From assembly GCF_047675955.1 (NCBI RefSeq), contig NC_132909.1, positions 43,885,931 to 43,949,930 on the forward strand: DNA of 64,000 nucleotides, given 5' to 3'. The notes below the pieces were generated by a model. It ran no database searches and was not told the DNA's origin. It saw only the letters and a program-made list of their open reading frames with translations. Within the stretch, counting starts at the first letter, position 1. Each line of letters opens with the position of its first letter. This DNA is from Chlorocebus sabaeus. Lineage: Eukaryota > Chordata > Mammalia > Primates > Cercopithecidae. A program made the translations under genes and the position numbers. Shown in pieces: positions 35,501 to 46,152 of the stretch.

Positions 35501-36221
35501 GTGGGCATGGCCAAAGGGCACACGGATGTCGTCATCGAAGGTCATGACACGCAGGGCCCAGCAGGCCTCCCTGACCACGTCGGCATGGTGGCCATGATGG
35601 GCAATGGCGCCAGTCAGCAGGGGCAGCACGCCAGCTTTCACCAGGTCTTGCCGATTCTGTTCATGTTTCAGGCAAGCGTGACGCACACAGCGGATCCCAG
35701 AGCAGGTCAGGTCGGCCTCATCAGCATTCTGGGTCAGCGTGGCCACCAGGAGCTGCAGGCCCTGGGTGTCCAGGAGGTCTGGCTGGCCATCAGTCAGCAC
35801 TGACAGGGCATTGAGGGACTGGAGCAGAAGGCCCTGGTCACCCACAGTAGCCAGCTTCCAGGCAGTGAAGATGATGGGGTAGGCCCCCTTCTGGGCCGCG
35901 AGGAAGCGGCAGGCCTTGTCCTGCTTGCACTGGTCACAGAAGCGGGTGAGGTGTGCTGACACCTCCTGGAGGCGAGAGCTGGCCACAGACTCCTGGAGGT
36001 CACTGAGAGTCTGGGAGACATGCGAGAAACCTCAGCATCAGCTCAGGCAAGAGGAGCCCATGGCCACAGCAACAGTGTCTGGATCCCTGCAAGGTTCCCT
36101 CCCCCTGGGATCTGGGCCTGCAGTGGAAGTGATGTGGGGTCAGTTACAGCTCTGGCAACTTCCAGACCTGTGCCTCTAGGAGCTTTGAGCTTCAGAGGCC
36201 ATAGGGTGGAAGACTGACACT

Positions 36222-36259
<38 letters not shown>

Positions 36260-39200
36260 GACAGCTCAGTGTCCCTGCCAAGGGGCTGCACACATAAATG
36301 CAGACATATTAAACATTCCAGCCCTACCTGCTATCTAGAGGACCCAAGCGATACTGGCAGAAGAACCGTCCAGCTGAGCCCAACCAGGCAGAATCACAAG
36401 AAACAATAAGACACTTGTTGTTTTGGGTTGTTTGTCACACAGCCATAACAAATTGGCACACCCATCAATGGTCAGTTCTCCAAGGAAGGAGAAAGCCACA
36501 TTCACCAGATATACCCATCCTGATGTCTCCTTTCATCTCTCTCATTCACTCCACAAACATGTACTGAGCACCTGCCAAATGTGGTTATACTATACAGAGA
36601 GCAGATTTACCCAAATTCAACTCTAAGCCACTGGGGAGAAAAAGCTTTAAACACCTCAGACAAGTTTAGCTGCCATTCAACTACATGACCTTGGGACACA
36701 TCTTAGCATGAGCCAAAGATGAATCTGTGAGCCTGGAGTGTAGGAGATTATTTGCACCCAGACTGAGTCAGGGCGGTTCTACAGAAACCACCAGCCCAAA
36801 GGGCTTTGATTTGGCATTGACTGACACAAAAAACAAAGAAGCCTATCTGATAGTCTTCACTAAGCTCAGATTTGTGGACCTGAGTATACGTTACAATGCA
36901 ACAGGATATTTAAAAAGATAAATTTTTGCTAAAATGAGAACTGAAAAACAAAAAACAATAAAAAAGTTAACACCAGTGTGCATGACTAGAATAGACATTA
37001 CTACAAAGAATACATACAAATGGCCACTAACACATGAAAAGACGCTCAATATCACTAATCATTAGGAAAAATGCAATTCAAACCTACAGAGGAGCCAGGC
37101 TTGGTGGCTCGTGCCTGTAATCCCAGCACTTTGGGAGGCCAAGGCAGGAGGATCGCTTGAGTCCAGGAGTTCAAGACCAGCCTGGGCAACATACGGAGCA
37201 CTCATCTCAAAAAAGAAAATCATAGACTTACTGCATGATCCAGCAGTTCCACTTCTGGGGATACATTCAAGAGAACTGAAAGCACAGTCTCAAAGAGATA
37301 CCTGTACACTCATGTTCACAGCAGCATGATTCATCAGAGCCAAAAGGTTGGAGGCTGCAGTGAGCTAAGATCCTGCCATTGCACTCCAGCCTGGACGACA
37401 GAGCGAGACTGTCTCCAAAAAGAAAAAAAAAAACACTATAACGACAACAAAGAAATTCAGGCACATAGTATACCATGGATGTACCTTGAGGACATTATGC
37501 TAAGTGAAATAAGACAGTCACCAAAAGACAAATGCTGTGATTCCATTTATTTATTTTTGTTTTGTTATGTTTTGTTTTTGAGAAGACTTTTGCTCTTATC
37601 GCCCAGGCTGGAGTGCAATGGCGTAATCTCAGCTCACCACAATCTCCGCCTTGTGGGCTCAAGTGATTCTCCTGCCTCAGCCTCCCAAGTCGCTGGGATT
37701 ACAGAAATGTGCCACCATGCCCAGCTAATTTTTTTGTATTTTTAGTACAGACAGGGTTTCTCCATGTTAGTCAGGCTGGTCTCAAACTCCCGACATCAGG
37801 TGATCTGCCCGCCTTGGCCTCCCAAAGTGCTAGGATTACAGGTGTGAGCCACCACACCCAGCCTGTGATTCCATTTGTTTAAAAATTTTTTTTTAGATGG
37901 AGTCTTCCTCTGTCACCCAGGCTGGAGTGGAGTGGTGCCATCTCGGCTCACTGCAACCTCCATCTCCCGGGTTCAAGCGATCCTCCCGCTTCAGCCTCCT
38001 GAGCAGCTAGGACTACAGGCATATGCCACCATGCCTGGATAATTTTTGTTATTTTCAGTGGAGACAGGGTTTCACCATGTTGGCCAGGCTGGTCTCAAAC
38101 TCCTGACCTCAAAGTGATCTGCCCACCTCCCAAAATGCTGGGATTATAGGCATGAGCCATGGCGCCCGCCTGTGATTGATTCCATTTATATGAGGTCCCT
38201 GGAGTAGTCAAATTTACAGCAACAGAAGGCAGAATGATGGTTGCTGGGGGCTGAGGGGAAGAGGAACACAGAGTTTGTTTCAGTATTGCAAGATGAGATG
38301 GATGGTCATAAAGTACAACATTATGAATGTACTTAATGACACTGAACTCTACATTTAAAAATGGTTACAATCCCATCCTGGCTAACACAGTGAAACCCTG
38401 TCTCTACTAAAAAAAAAAAAAAAAAAAAAAAACTAGCCGGGCGAGGTGGCGGGCGCCTGTAGTCCCAGCTACTTGGGAGGCTGAGGCAGGAGAATGGCGT
38501 AAACCCGGGAGGCGGAGCTTGCAGTGACCTGAGATCCAGCCACTGCACTCCAGCCTGGGCGACAGAGCAAGACTCCGTCTCAAAAAAAAAAAAAAAAATG
38601 GTTACATGGTAAATGTTTTTATGCATATTTTATATAACAAACAGTGGTGTAGCATTTCAGCAGAAACCCTATAAGAAACTTGAAAAGTTCCTGACAGAAA
38701 TGCCTTTGAGGATGCACAGTACTGGAGTTAGAACCACCAAGTTTTTCACAAGGAATTACTATGTTAGCAAGGACGTGTAAACTAAAAATAAAATTCTTGG
38801 CCGGGCATAGTGGCTCATGCTTGTAATTCCATCACTTTGGGAGGCCAAGGCAAGTGGATCGCTTTCAGCTCAGGAGTTCAAGACCAGGCTGGGCAACATG
38901 GTAAAACCCTGCCTCTAGGCCGGGCGCGGTGGCTCAAGCCTGTAATCCCAGCACTTTGGGAGGCCGAGACGGGCGGATCACGAGGTCAGGAGATCAAGAC
39001 CATCCTGGCTAACACGGTGAAACCCCGTCTCTACTAAAAAATACAAAAAACTAGCCGGGCGTGGTGGCGGCGCCTGTAGTCCCAGCTACTCGGGAGGCTG
39101 AGGCAGGAGAATGGTGTAAACCCAGGAGGCGGAGCTTGCAGTGAGCTGAGATCCGGCCACTGCACTCCAGCCTGGGCGACAGAGCCAGACTCCGTCTCAA

Positions 39201-42200
39201 AAAAAAACAAAAACAAAAACAAAAAAAAACCCTGCCTCTAAAAAAAAATACAAAAATTAGCCAGGTGTTGGTGGCTCACACCTGTAGTCCCAGCTACATG
39301 GGAGGCTGAGGCTGAAGAATTGCTTGAGCCCGGGAAGCAGAGGTTTCAGTGAGTCAAGATTACACCACTGCACTCTAGCTAGGTATCAAGGTGAGACCTT
39401 GTCTCAAAAAAAAAAAAAAAAAAAGAAAACAATCTTAGTCCCCATCCATTCTAAGGACCCCTTATCTCAGCCAAAGGCATTCCAAAGGTAACCTGAAAAA
39501 CTAGTTCAGGTCATGATGGGACGTGGGGGTCAAATATGTCCCATTTTATCTTCCTGCCTTTGGAAGTCAGACACAACTGACCATCTTAAGACTTTTTGTA
39601 GCAATAAGACACCAACTTCCAGCCTAATGCTAATACAGTATGGAAAGAAATCAAAGTATTTTATCCTAAAATATATTTCTTTGACATATTTTGAAATGGC
39701 CCAGGAAAGCTATCTCTTGTGGGGACAAGCTACATTCTACAGAGATTCCCTTTCCAGGTCTTTTCCCTGATTCAGGACAGAATTAACTAAGAGTCTGGTG
39801 CCTTTTTAAGTCTGATAAGAAACATTTACAATCTATTTTCAATGAAGCCTGCTACCTGGAGGCTTCATCTCCTTGATAAAACCTTGGTCTCCACAACCCA
39901 TCTTAACCAAAATATTACTTTCTATTGATTCTAGGTCTTTAGATAACTGTTTCAATCAGAAAATCTTTTTTTTTTTTTTCTGAGTCTCATTCTGTTGCCC
40001 AGGCTGGAGTGCAGTGGCATGATCTTGGCTCACTGCAACCTCCACCTCCTGGGTTCAAGTGATTCTCCTGCCTTAGCCTCCCAAGTAGCTGGGATTATAA
40101 GCGTCCACCACCATGCCCAGCTAATTTTTGTTTTTGTTTTTGTTTTTGAGATGCAATTTCGCTCTTGTCACCCAGGCTGGAGCGCAATGGCGCAATCTCG
40201 GCTCACTGCAACCTCTGCCTCCCAGGTTCAAGCAATTCTCCTACCTTAGCCTCCTGAGTAGCTGGAGTTACAGGTGCCTGCCACCATGCCTGGTTAATTT
40301 TTGTATTTTTAGTAGAGATGGGGTTTCACCATGTTGGCCAGGCTGGTCTCGAACACTAACCTCAGGTGATCCACCTGCCTGGGCTCCCAAAGTGCTGGAA
40401 TTACAGGTGTGAGTCATCGCGCCTGGCCTAATTTTTGTTTTTTGTAGAGACAGGGTTTTGCCATGTTGACCAGGCTGGTCCCAAACTCCTCAGCTCAATG
40501 CGATCCGACTACCTCAGCCTCCCAAAGTGCTGAAATTACAGATGTGAGCCACAACAACTGGCCAGAAAAATCTTTAAATTTGCCTATAACCTGGAAGCCC
40601 CAGCTTTCAGCTGCCCTACTTTTCCAGACCACACCAATGTACATCTCACATGTATTGATTGATGTCTCATGTCTCCCCAAAATGTGTAAAACCAAGCTGT
40701 AGCCCGACCACCTTGGGCACATGTTCTCAGGAGTTCCCGAGGCTGTGTCACAGGCCACAGGTCACTCATATTTGGTTCAGAATAAATCTCTTGAAATATT
40801 TTATAGAGTATTTTCATCAACAGGTGGTTGCTAAAATGCAGGTGGCAGAGCCAGCTGTGCTCTACCTATGACAATTCTGTGTGGTGCTCACCACCCTGCT
40901 CATGGAGGGGGGCTTTAATCACTGAACTCCTGGAGTCATTCACTCTCTGTGACTAATGCTTTTCATTCTGCAACTTCCCACATGTAAATGTGGCCCGGCT
41001 GGCTCAGTTTCTACTTGGACAGTCTCCAGATGTTATTTTCCTTCTGTTTCTATAAGCCTGTTTGCAATACATCTTATGACATGAATAGATTAATTTCAAC
41101 GGCCATCACAATGAATTGTTTTCTCCCTCAACAGATAAGCATTTTTTACACATCTGAGCCAAGATGCACAAGGTCAATCATGCTGCGGGGCATTTGAGAA
41201 GGGGCTTGGTTCAGTTGCAAACTGACTGCTGAGATGCAAACCCCAGTGTCTGGTGGGAGGGACAGGGCAAGGACTTTCAGATTTTACTATAAATGCTTGA
41301 GTATTGCTCAAATCTTTTATGCTAAGAATGTATTTCCACTCTTCTGTGATGAAAAATAAAATTTAAAATTAGCCAGGGGTGGCAGGTACCTGTAATCCCA
41401 GCTACTCAGGAGGCTCAGACAGGAGCATCACTTGAACCCGGGAGGTGGAGGTTGCAGTGAGCCAAGATCCTGCCACTGCACTCTAGCATGGGTGACAGAG
41501 CAAGACTTTGTGTCCAAAAAAAAAAAAAAGAAAAAAATTTAAGGCTGGGCATGTTGGCTCACACCTGTAATCCCCACACTTTGGCAGGGCAAAGTGGGAG
41601 GGTCACTTGAGGCCAGGTGTTCAAGATCATCCTGGCAATATAGCAAGACCCCGTCTCTACAAAAGAAAAAAAATAGGCTGGGCACAGTGGCTCATGCCAG
41701 TAATCCCAACACTTTGGGAGGCCGAGGCAGGTAGATCACTTAGGTTAGGAGTTCGAGACCAGCCTGGCCAATGTGGTGAAATCCCATCTCTACTAAAAAT
41801 ACAAAAATCCGCAAGGCATGGTACACGCCTGTAATCCCAGCTACTCAGGAGGCTGAGGCAGGAGAACCGAATGAACCTGGGAGAAGGAAGTTGCAGTGAG
41901 CTGAGGAAGGGCCACTGCACTCCAGCCTGGCCAACAGAGTGAGACTCCGTCTCAAAAAATAAATAAAAGAACAGTTAAAAAAAAAAAAGAAGCGAATGTT
42001 ATAAACAAACACACAGTTTCCTGTACTGCTGGTAGAACAGCCTGAATTTTAGTGCTTGGCTTCCTGGATTCAGGTACCAGTTCTGCCTCTCACCAGCTGA
42101 CCTTTTGGGGTGGGGGTCATTGATCCTTGGGAAGCCTTAGATACATCATCAGCAAAATGGGCTGAGCACAGATTCAGAGAACATATTTTAAGAATTTAGC

Positions 42201-45200
42201 ATAATAGGCCAGGCATAGTGGCTCACAGCTGTAATCCCAGCACTTTGGGAGGCCAGGGCGGGCAGATCACGAGATCAGGAGATCGAGACCATTCTGGCTA
42301 ACACGGTGAAACTTTGTCTCTACTAAAAATACAAAAAATTAGCTGGGTGTGGTGGTGGGCACCTGTAGTCCCAGCTACTCGGGAGACTAAGGCAGGAGAA
42401 TGGCGTAAACCCGGGAGGCGGAGCTTGCAATGAGCCAAGATCGCACCACTGCACTCCAGCCTGGGTGATAGAGCAAGACTCCGTCTCAAAAACACAAAAC
42501 AAAACAAAACAAAATTAGCTGGGCATAGTGGTGTGCACCTGTAATCCCAGCTACTTGTGAGGCTGAGGCAAGAGAATCGCTTGAACGCATGAGGCAGAGG
42601 TTGCAGTGAGCCATGTTGCGCCACTGTACTCCAGCCTGGGCAACAGAGTGAGACTCTGTCTCAAAAAACAAAAGGCCGGGCATGGTGGCTGACACCTGTA
42701 CTCCCAGCACTTTGGGAGGCCGAAGCAGGTGGATCATGAGGTCAGGAGATAGAAACTATCCTGGCTAACACGGTGAAACCCCATCTCTACTAAAAAATAC
42801 AAAAAAATTAGCCGGTCACGGTGGCGGGCACCTGTAGTCCCAGCTACTCAGGAGGCTGAGGCAGGAAAATGGTGTGAACCCGGGTGGTGGAGCTTGCAGT
42901 GAGCCGAGATCGCGCCACTGCACTCCAGCCTGGGCGACACAGTGAGACTCCGTCTCAAGAAAAAAAAAAAAGAGAAAAAAAAAGAATTTAGCATAATGCT
43001 GAGCACTTAAGAAGTACTTAAGCAGTAACTGCTAGATAATATAGACGATATTGTTATTGAGATCCTTTCTATATAAAGTTCGTCTACAAATCGGTAGGAA
43101 AAACATTAATCACCCAATGCAAAGATAGCCGGAAGACAAACTCATTTTAAAAGAAATTCATCCAGGCTAGGCATCATGGCTCATGCCTGTAATCCTGGCA
43201 CTTTGGGAGGCCAAGGCGGGCAGATAACCTGAGGTCAGGAGTTCAAGACCAGGCTGGCTAACATGGTGAAACCTCATCTCTACTAAAAACACAAAAAAAT
43301 TAGCCAGGTGTCGTGGTATGTGCCTATAATCCCAGCTACTCGGGAGGCTCAGGCAGGAGAATCACTTGAACTTGGGAGGTGGAAGTTGCAGTGAGCTGAG
43401 ATTGCACCACTGCACACCAGCCTGGGCGACGGAGCGAGACTCTACCTCAAAAAAAAAATAATAATAATAATAAAATCAATTCATCTTTATTAGGCAAGAA
43501 AGGTAAAAAGCAAACTAACAACAACGAGGCAATTCTCACAAGACCTCCTCACGGCAGGAGAGGGCAAGACCCTGAGGTAGAGAGAAGTAAGTGTCATGCC
43601 TTAGGTGAGCTGGGTTTACACCCAGAGCCATCTCTTCCAACTTCCTCTCTTATCATTGCACCTCCTGCTCCCAGGTCAATGACTTTTCTTCTCTTTGGAT
43701 CTCAATGTCCCCATCTGTATAATGGGGAAATCCCAGCCTTGCAGGTGTTATTTGGACAATGACTGAGAAGGCAGGAAAAAAGTACCTGCACAGAACCAGG
43801 TCCACGGTCGGTTCTCAAACACCAGAGCCTTCTGCTGTATTACAAAGTTCGATGGGTGACCTTAAGGAAAGCATTGAAGTTCTTTTACCTTCCTTGTTTG
43901 GGTCTCTGGAGAGCTTAAGTGCCAGCTCCTGGCCTGTTTCCCCATCACTAAGACAGGAGTGACACCACCTACCTCACTGTGTGAGCTTCAGTGCTAACAG
44001 ATTGGCTAGAAAGTGCTGGTAAACAGTCGGTGCTCAGTAAGTGACAGCCTTACTGTCAGCCCACTCTCTCGTCCTGTGAGTCCTGTCCATCTCTCTCTGG
44101 GAAGCCAGAGGGGCCCCTCTATGGTGTCCCTGACTCTGGGCTTCCAGCAGCAGGGACAATCAAGCCATCCACCTGATTTCAGCATACATGCCACCCGAGG
44201 AGCTTGGCGTCCCCTGCATTGGAAGGCATGCCGCCCTCAGACATGGACTCGGAGACCTGGCTGCAAACTCGAGCTTGCCCATGCATGCTGGGAAGGGTAT
44301 GACCTTCAGAGCCTGCATTCTGCCATCCAGGAAACAGGGAAGAGGTGCCCCCAGACAGAGGTGACGCAGGACCTGCTGTGTGGGATGCCCATTCCTACCT
44401 GCAGGATGTCATGTGTGGGCTCCTGGGGTCCGTCTGCAGAGACTTTAGGCGCCGTCTTTACAATGTTGCTCAGATCAACCCCTATTGGGGGCGGGGGAAG
44501 CAAGCACACAGGGGTCACAAAGCAAGTGACAGCTGTCATTCCCATGGGCCTGCTGGAATCACACTTCAGGACCCTTCTGCTGGGACCACCCCTCTCCAGA
44601 AGCCTCCCACCTCCCTATTCCCGCCCATGCCACATCAACACAGGGGTGTAGAGGGTATTGGGTATTTCTGCCACTGGGCCATGGGCCAGTCAAAGGGAGC
44701 AGAGTGGTAGTGAGGCCGTTGTCACACAAGGCTGTCATCACAGGCCACATCTGTGCGGTGAGGTGCCACATGCTGCCTGGTGGGCTTGACAGGGGAGGGG
44801 GGGACCCCACGGCCTTCTCCCTTGGGGCTCCCATCCGTCCTGGCTCTGGCTGCATTCTTGCCCCTGCTGGCACCCCCACAGGGAGCCCCTACAGTGCTGG
44901 ACGCCTTTGCTTGTCCCACTGGCCCGTCTAGGGGTCTATACCCCACTCTGTGCCTGCAAGGCTGACCTCTGACCTCTGAGGCTGGACCCTGGGTTTGTTC
45001 AATGGGGAAGTGAACTTGAGATGCAGGCAGGAGGAGGGGAGCGTGGGGTGTTCATTCCCAGCCCCCTGCCTCTGCCCCAGGGTCCAGCGCCTGCCAGGTG
45101 GCCCCTGTCCAGGACTCCTGCTCCCTGCAGTCAGGGTCTCTGTGGGGGCTAGTCGTGCTAGGGGTGGTCTCCTAACCCCGCCCACGCCATTGCAAACAGC

Positions 45201-45740
45201 CCCTCAAAACCACACTCCTTCACACCTGGTCTGAACATGCCACCTGTTTCCACAGGCTGCTGCTGCTTCTGCCTCTGTAAGCTCGAGGTGGGGTAGAGTA
45301 GGGCAGGAAGGCAGGGGCCCCGTTTCCCAGGCCAGGGTCAGGGAAAACCTCTTCAAGGAAGTGATCAAATGAGACTCATGAGAAGGATCCAGCCCATAAA
45401 TATCTGGGCGAGGTGGAAACAGGGGCAGAAAGGGTGTGTGAGAGGTGGGAGCAGGATAACTAGCCTGCCTCGGGCAGAGGCTGGAGGGGACAGGGCCCAG
45501 TGGGCACCTGGTTTCTGTGCCAGGCATGTGGCACCCCCAGTGGGGCGGGGCAGCAGGGCCCTCCCATCACTCTTGCATCTGAGAGCCTCAGATGGCAGGT
45601 GATGGTCACACCGCCCTACCTTGCGATTCAAACTGCTCCATAGCCTCTTTCACCGCCTCCTCTGGCCCCATCGCAAACTCCTCGATGTTCTCACGCACGG
45701 CTGCATCAAAGGTCTCCTGGGCAATGCGCTTGGAGACCAT
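29332..45740 (-). CDS. ARMC6: ARMC6, complete coding region (7 coding exons, 476 residues)
   Basis: Armadillo repeat-containing protein 6. Joining 45740-45620, 44481-44399, 36010-35437, 33144-32975, 32014-31883, 31480-31343 and 29544-29332 on the minus strand gives one uninterrupted frame of 476 codons plus TGA. Every junction is GT-AG and the phases agree (1, 0, 1, 0, 0, 0). The length equals the shorter human isoform as I recall it. Residues 1-68 form a non-repeat N-terminal region. Residues from about 80 to 476 look like alpha-helical armadillo repeats, with segments such as LLLQSLNALSVLTDGQPDLL, SCAALGFLALRKPDNSRIIV and KQACMLIRNLVAH. Armadillo repeats make a superhelical protein-binding surface; the cellular role of ARMC6 is poorly known and I infer none. 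No frameshift, premature stop or missing exon is seen. A longer human isoform begins in an upstream exon (MSERCC...), which I could not locate. Confidence 0.96.
30410..30716 (+). mobile_element. Alu, full, AluY-like
   Basis: Both arms, with an altered middle A-rich linker (TGGTATACAAAAAAACTACA). Confidence 0.93.
30725..31022 (+). mobile_element. Alu, full
   Basis: Both arms; A-run of about 23. Confidence 0.95.
31343..31480 (-). CDS. ARMC6: ARMC6 exon 7
   Basis: 138 bases, 46 codons. The acceptor is CCCCTGCAG|GTGTGT and the donor is GTGCAG|GTGGGC. It encodes residues 361-406, including SCAALGFLALRKPDNSRIIV and GGGAVAALQAMKAHPQ, a well-formed armadillo repeat. Exons 6 and 7 are both symmetric (phase 0-0), so skipping either would keep the frame. 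Confidence 0.95.
31481..31882 (-). other. ARMC6: ARMC6 intron 6, frame-preserving and stop-free
   Basis: 402 bases, a multiple of three. Read in the ARMC6 frame it contains no stop codon, so an unspliced transcript would add 134 residues between residues 360 and 361. The added segment has no armadillo character. Confidence 0.9.
31883..32014 (-). CDS. ARMC6: ARMC6 exon 6
   Basis: 132 bases, exactly 44 codons. The acceptor is CCTTGTGCAG|GAGCTC and the donor is CCCCAG|GTACCC. It encodes residues 317-360 (ELVKQVLSTLRAIAGNDD and onward to MTQHLTCPQ), an armadillo repeat. The frame stays open through the whole following intron into exon 7. Confidence 0.95.
32015..32974 (-). other. ARMC6: ARMC6 intron 5
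   Basis: 0.96 kb of unique sequence. A short MIR-like piece (GGGAAACTGAGGCAG near 32672) is the only repeat I recognise. Confidence 0.85.
32975..33144 (-). CDS. ARMC6: ARMC6 exon 5
   Basis: 170 bases. The acceptor is TCCTCGCAG|CGTTCC. The donor chosen is GTTCTG|GTATGA, because it preserves frame with exon 6 and keeps the expected length. It encodes residues 261-316, with armadillo-type helices such as ILSELCGTLSRLAIRNEFCQ and VVDLGGLSILVSLL. A second donor, CACCAG|GTGGGG, lies 24 bases upstream at 32999/32998. Its use would delete eight residues (VGDQSSVL) without shifting the frame. Confidence 0.93.
33438..33479 (+). repeat. A-rich (AAAAAG)n tract
   Basis: 42 bases of A interrupted by single Gs, without an Alu body next to it. 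Confidence 0.85.
33801..34114 (-). mobile_element. Alu, full, with (ATCT)/(ATT)n tail
   Basis: The tail microsatellite at 33801-33830 leads into both arms ending CATGCCTGGCC. Confidence 0.93.
34580..34887 (-). mobile_element. Alu, full, Old World monkey AluYR-like
   Basis: Carries GGCTTGAGCCACCGC, GCCCGTCTCGGCC, CACCTCGCCCGGCTA and GGTTTATGCCATT; AATCAGGACTTTTCT duplicated at about 34571-34585 and 34889-34903. Confidence 0.9.
35437..36010 (-). CDS. ARMC6: ARMC6 exon 4 (largest coding exon)
   Basis: 574 bases. The acceptor is CTCCCAG|ACTCTC and the donor is ACCAAAG|GTAAGAG, a strong consensus. It encodes residues 69-259 and the first base of Ala260, including the cysteine- and charge-rich stretch TRFCDQCKQDKACRF and the first armadillo repeats. 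The exon is GC-rich relative to its flanks and has no internal stop. Confidence 0.97.
36222..36257 (+). repeat. (AC)n microsatellite
   Basis: About 18 uninterrupted AC units in ARMC6 intron 3. Confidence 0.95.
36310..36460 (+). mobile_element. Possible MaLR LTR 3' end
   Basis: TTGTTGTTTTGGGTTGTTTG and CACACAGCCATAACAAATTGG resemble the 3' end of MLT1-type LTRs. Old and weak. Confidence 0.4.
37094..37219 (+). mobile_element. Alu left-arm monomer
   Basis: One arm inserted in the LINE-1 remnant. Confidence 0.87.
37349..37435 (+). mobile_element. 5'-truncated Alu (right arm end)
   Basis: GGAGGCTGCAGTGAGCTAAG to the A-tail. Confidence 0.85.
37550..37863 (-). mobile_element. Alu, full
   Basis: Both arms; CTGTGATTCCATTT on both sides. 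Confidence 0.93.
37886..38170 (-). mobile_element. Alu, full
   Basis: Both arms; flanks TGTGATTCCATTTG/TGTGATTGATTCCATTT. Confidence 0.93.
38370..38598 (+). mobile_element. 5'-truncated Alu, Old World monkey AluYR-like
   Basis: Starts at CCCATCCTGGCTAACAC; has AACTAGCCGGGCGAGG and GTAAACCCGGG; AAAAATGGTTACA on both sides. Confidence 0.9.
38799..39424 (+). mobile_element. Alu interrupted by an AluYR
   Basis: Left part 38799-38917 and right part 39230-39424; ACCCTGCCTCTA repeated around the insertion. Confidence 0.9.
38918..39229 (+). mobile_element. Alu, full, Old World monkey AluYR-like, nested
   Basis: GGCTCAAGCCTG, CGAGACGGGCGG, AAAAACTAGCCGGGC, GTGTAAACCCAGG and GAGATCCGGCCACTGC. Confidence 0.92.
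39967..40563 (-). mobile_element. Alu interrupted by another Alu
   Basis: Parts 39967-40126 and 40429-40563; CAGAAAATC/CAGAAAAATC flanks mark its insertion into the LTR. Confidence 0.88.
40127..40428 (-). mobile_element. Alu nested in the Alu at 39967
   Basis: (TTTTTG)n tail, both arms; CTAATTTTTGTTTTT repeated at both sides. Confidence 0.9.
41366..41540 (+). mobile_element. Alu right arm
   Basis: Right arm only, starting ATTAGCCAGGGGTGGCAGG. Confidence 0.85.
41543..41674 (+). mobile_element. Alu left arm
   Basis: One arm, cut by the next Alu. Confidence 0.87.
41676..41968 (+). mobile_element. Alu, full
   Basis: Both arms; tail (AAAT)n. Confidence 0.93.
42207..42511 (+). mobile_element. 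Alu, full
   Basis: Both arms; tail (AAAAC)n; first of a nested group sharing flanks. Confidence 0.92.
42512..42673 (+). mobile_element. Alu right arm
   Basis: Right arm only between two full copies. Confidence 0.87.
42674..42982 (+). mobile_element. Alu, full, AluY-like
   Basis: Both arms; AGAATTTAGCATAAT follows it and precedes the copy at 42207. Confidence 0.93.
43165..43475 (+). mobile_element. Alu, full
   Basis: Both arms; tail (AAT)n. Confidence 0.93.
43680..43800 (+). repeat. MIR remnant
   Basis: GGATCTCAATGTCCCCATC followed by TGTATAATGGGG. Confidence 0.6.
44399..44481 (-). CDS. ARMC6: ARMC6 exon 3
   Basis: 83 bases. The acceptor is CCCCCAATAG|GGGTTGAT and the donor is CTGCAG|GTAGGA. 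It encodes residues 42-68 (VDLSNIVKTAPKVSADGPQE then PTHDILQ) and starts with the last two bases of Gly41. It is part of the non-armadillo N-terminal region. It is a short exon inside an otherwise unique-sequence stretch with no Alu for about 1 kb on either side. Confidence 0.95.
44482..45619 (-). other. ARMC6: ARMC6 intron 2
   Basis: 1.14 kb of unique, repeat-poor, fairly GC-rich sequence. I see no Alu in it and no other gene. The lack of Alus here and around exon 3 contrasts with the rest of the gene. Confidence 0.85.
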
Positions 45741-45786
45741 CTTCGCCTGCGGTGATGTTGGCATGCAGCCGATAGATGCTCCTGAG
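45620..45786 (-). CDS. ARMC6: ARMC6 exon 2 (first coding exon; ATG at 45740)
   Basis: The acceptor CTTCTCAG ends at 45787 and the donor CAAG|GTAGGG is at 45620/45619. The ATG at 45740-45738 sits in GCGAAGATGG, which has G at +4 and is acceptable to Kozak rules. It encodes residues 1-40 and the first base of Gly41, starting MVSKRIAQETFDA. The 46 bases before the ATG (45786-45741) are open in the same frame and would encode the end of the longer isoform's N-terminus (ending SPQAK), so this exon serves both isoforms. Its coding part is the same length and phase as SUGP2's first coding exon and resembles it in sequence. Confidence 0.96.
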
Positions 45787-45983
45787 CTGAGAAGTTAGGG
45801 CAAAGAGAGAGCTACCTCAAGGGTGAGCAGGCAATGGCAGGGCCTGGCCACCATGAAAACGCCACTTAGGAAGAAGCTACCAGGGACCAGAGCCCTACAA
45901 CCACCCTGGAGAAATCCTTCCCACCTAGATCACAGGAAAGGGTGATATCCCTACTTCCCTAGGGCTTCTACAAATACAGAAGA

Positions 45984-46152
45984 GGCCGGGCATGGTGACT
46001 TAGCCTGTAATCCCAGCACTCTGAGAGGCCGAGGCGGGAGGATCACTTGAGCCTGGGAGGTCAAGGCTGCAGTGAGTCATGATCATGCTACTACACTCCA
46101 GCCTGGGCCACAGAGTGAGACCCTGACTTGGGGAAAAAAAACAAAAAAAGAA
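45984..46152 (+). mobile_element. Alu with internal deletion
   Basis: Left-arm start joined to right-arm end; flanks AAATACAGAAG/AAATGCAGAAG. Confidence 0.87.

Larger units (their letters stand above)
36965..38660 (+). mobile_element. Old LINE-1 ORF2/3' end, split by five Alu segments
   Basis: Starts with ACACATGAAAAGACGCTCAA and continues in pieces at 37220-37348, 37436-37549, 38171-38369 and 38599-38660, with TCCACTTCTGGGGATACATT, TATGCTAAGTGAAATAAGAC and GACACTGAACTCTACATTTA in the expected order. Confidence 0.75.
39427..40835 (+). mobile_element. Solitary ERV LTR, split by two nested Alus
   Basis: The LTR sequence at 39427-39966 resumes at 40564. The second part has a TATA-like GTGTAAAACC, the block ACCACCTTGGGCACATGTT and AATAAA at 40782. 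No flanking viral genes are present. The subfamily is not assigned. It is antisense to ARMC6. Confidence 0.65.
36011..44398 (-). other. ARMC6: ARMC6 intron 3
   Basis: 8.4 kb. Contents in window order: an (AC)n microsatellite, unique sequence to about 36.95 kb, a LINE-1-like 3' end broken up by Alus (36965-38660), nested Alus including two of the monkey-specific type (38.4-39.4 kb), an ERV LTR split by two Alus (39.4-40.8 kb), unique AT-rich sequence (40.84-41.36 kb), a run of Alus (41.36-43.48 kb), and unique sequence with a MIR remnant (43.48-44.40 kb). Confidence 0.85.
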
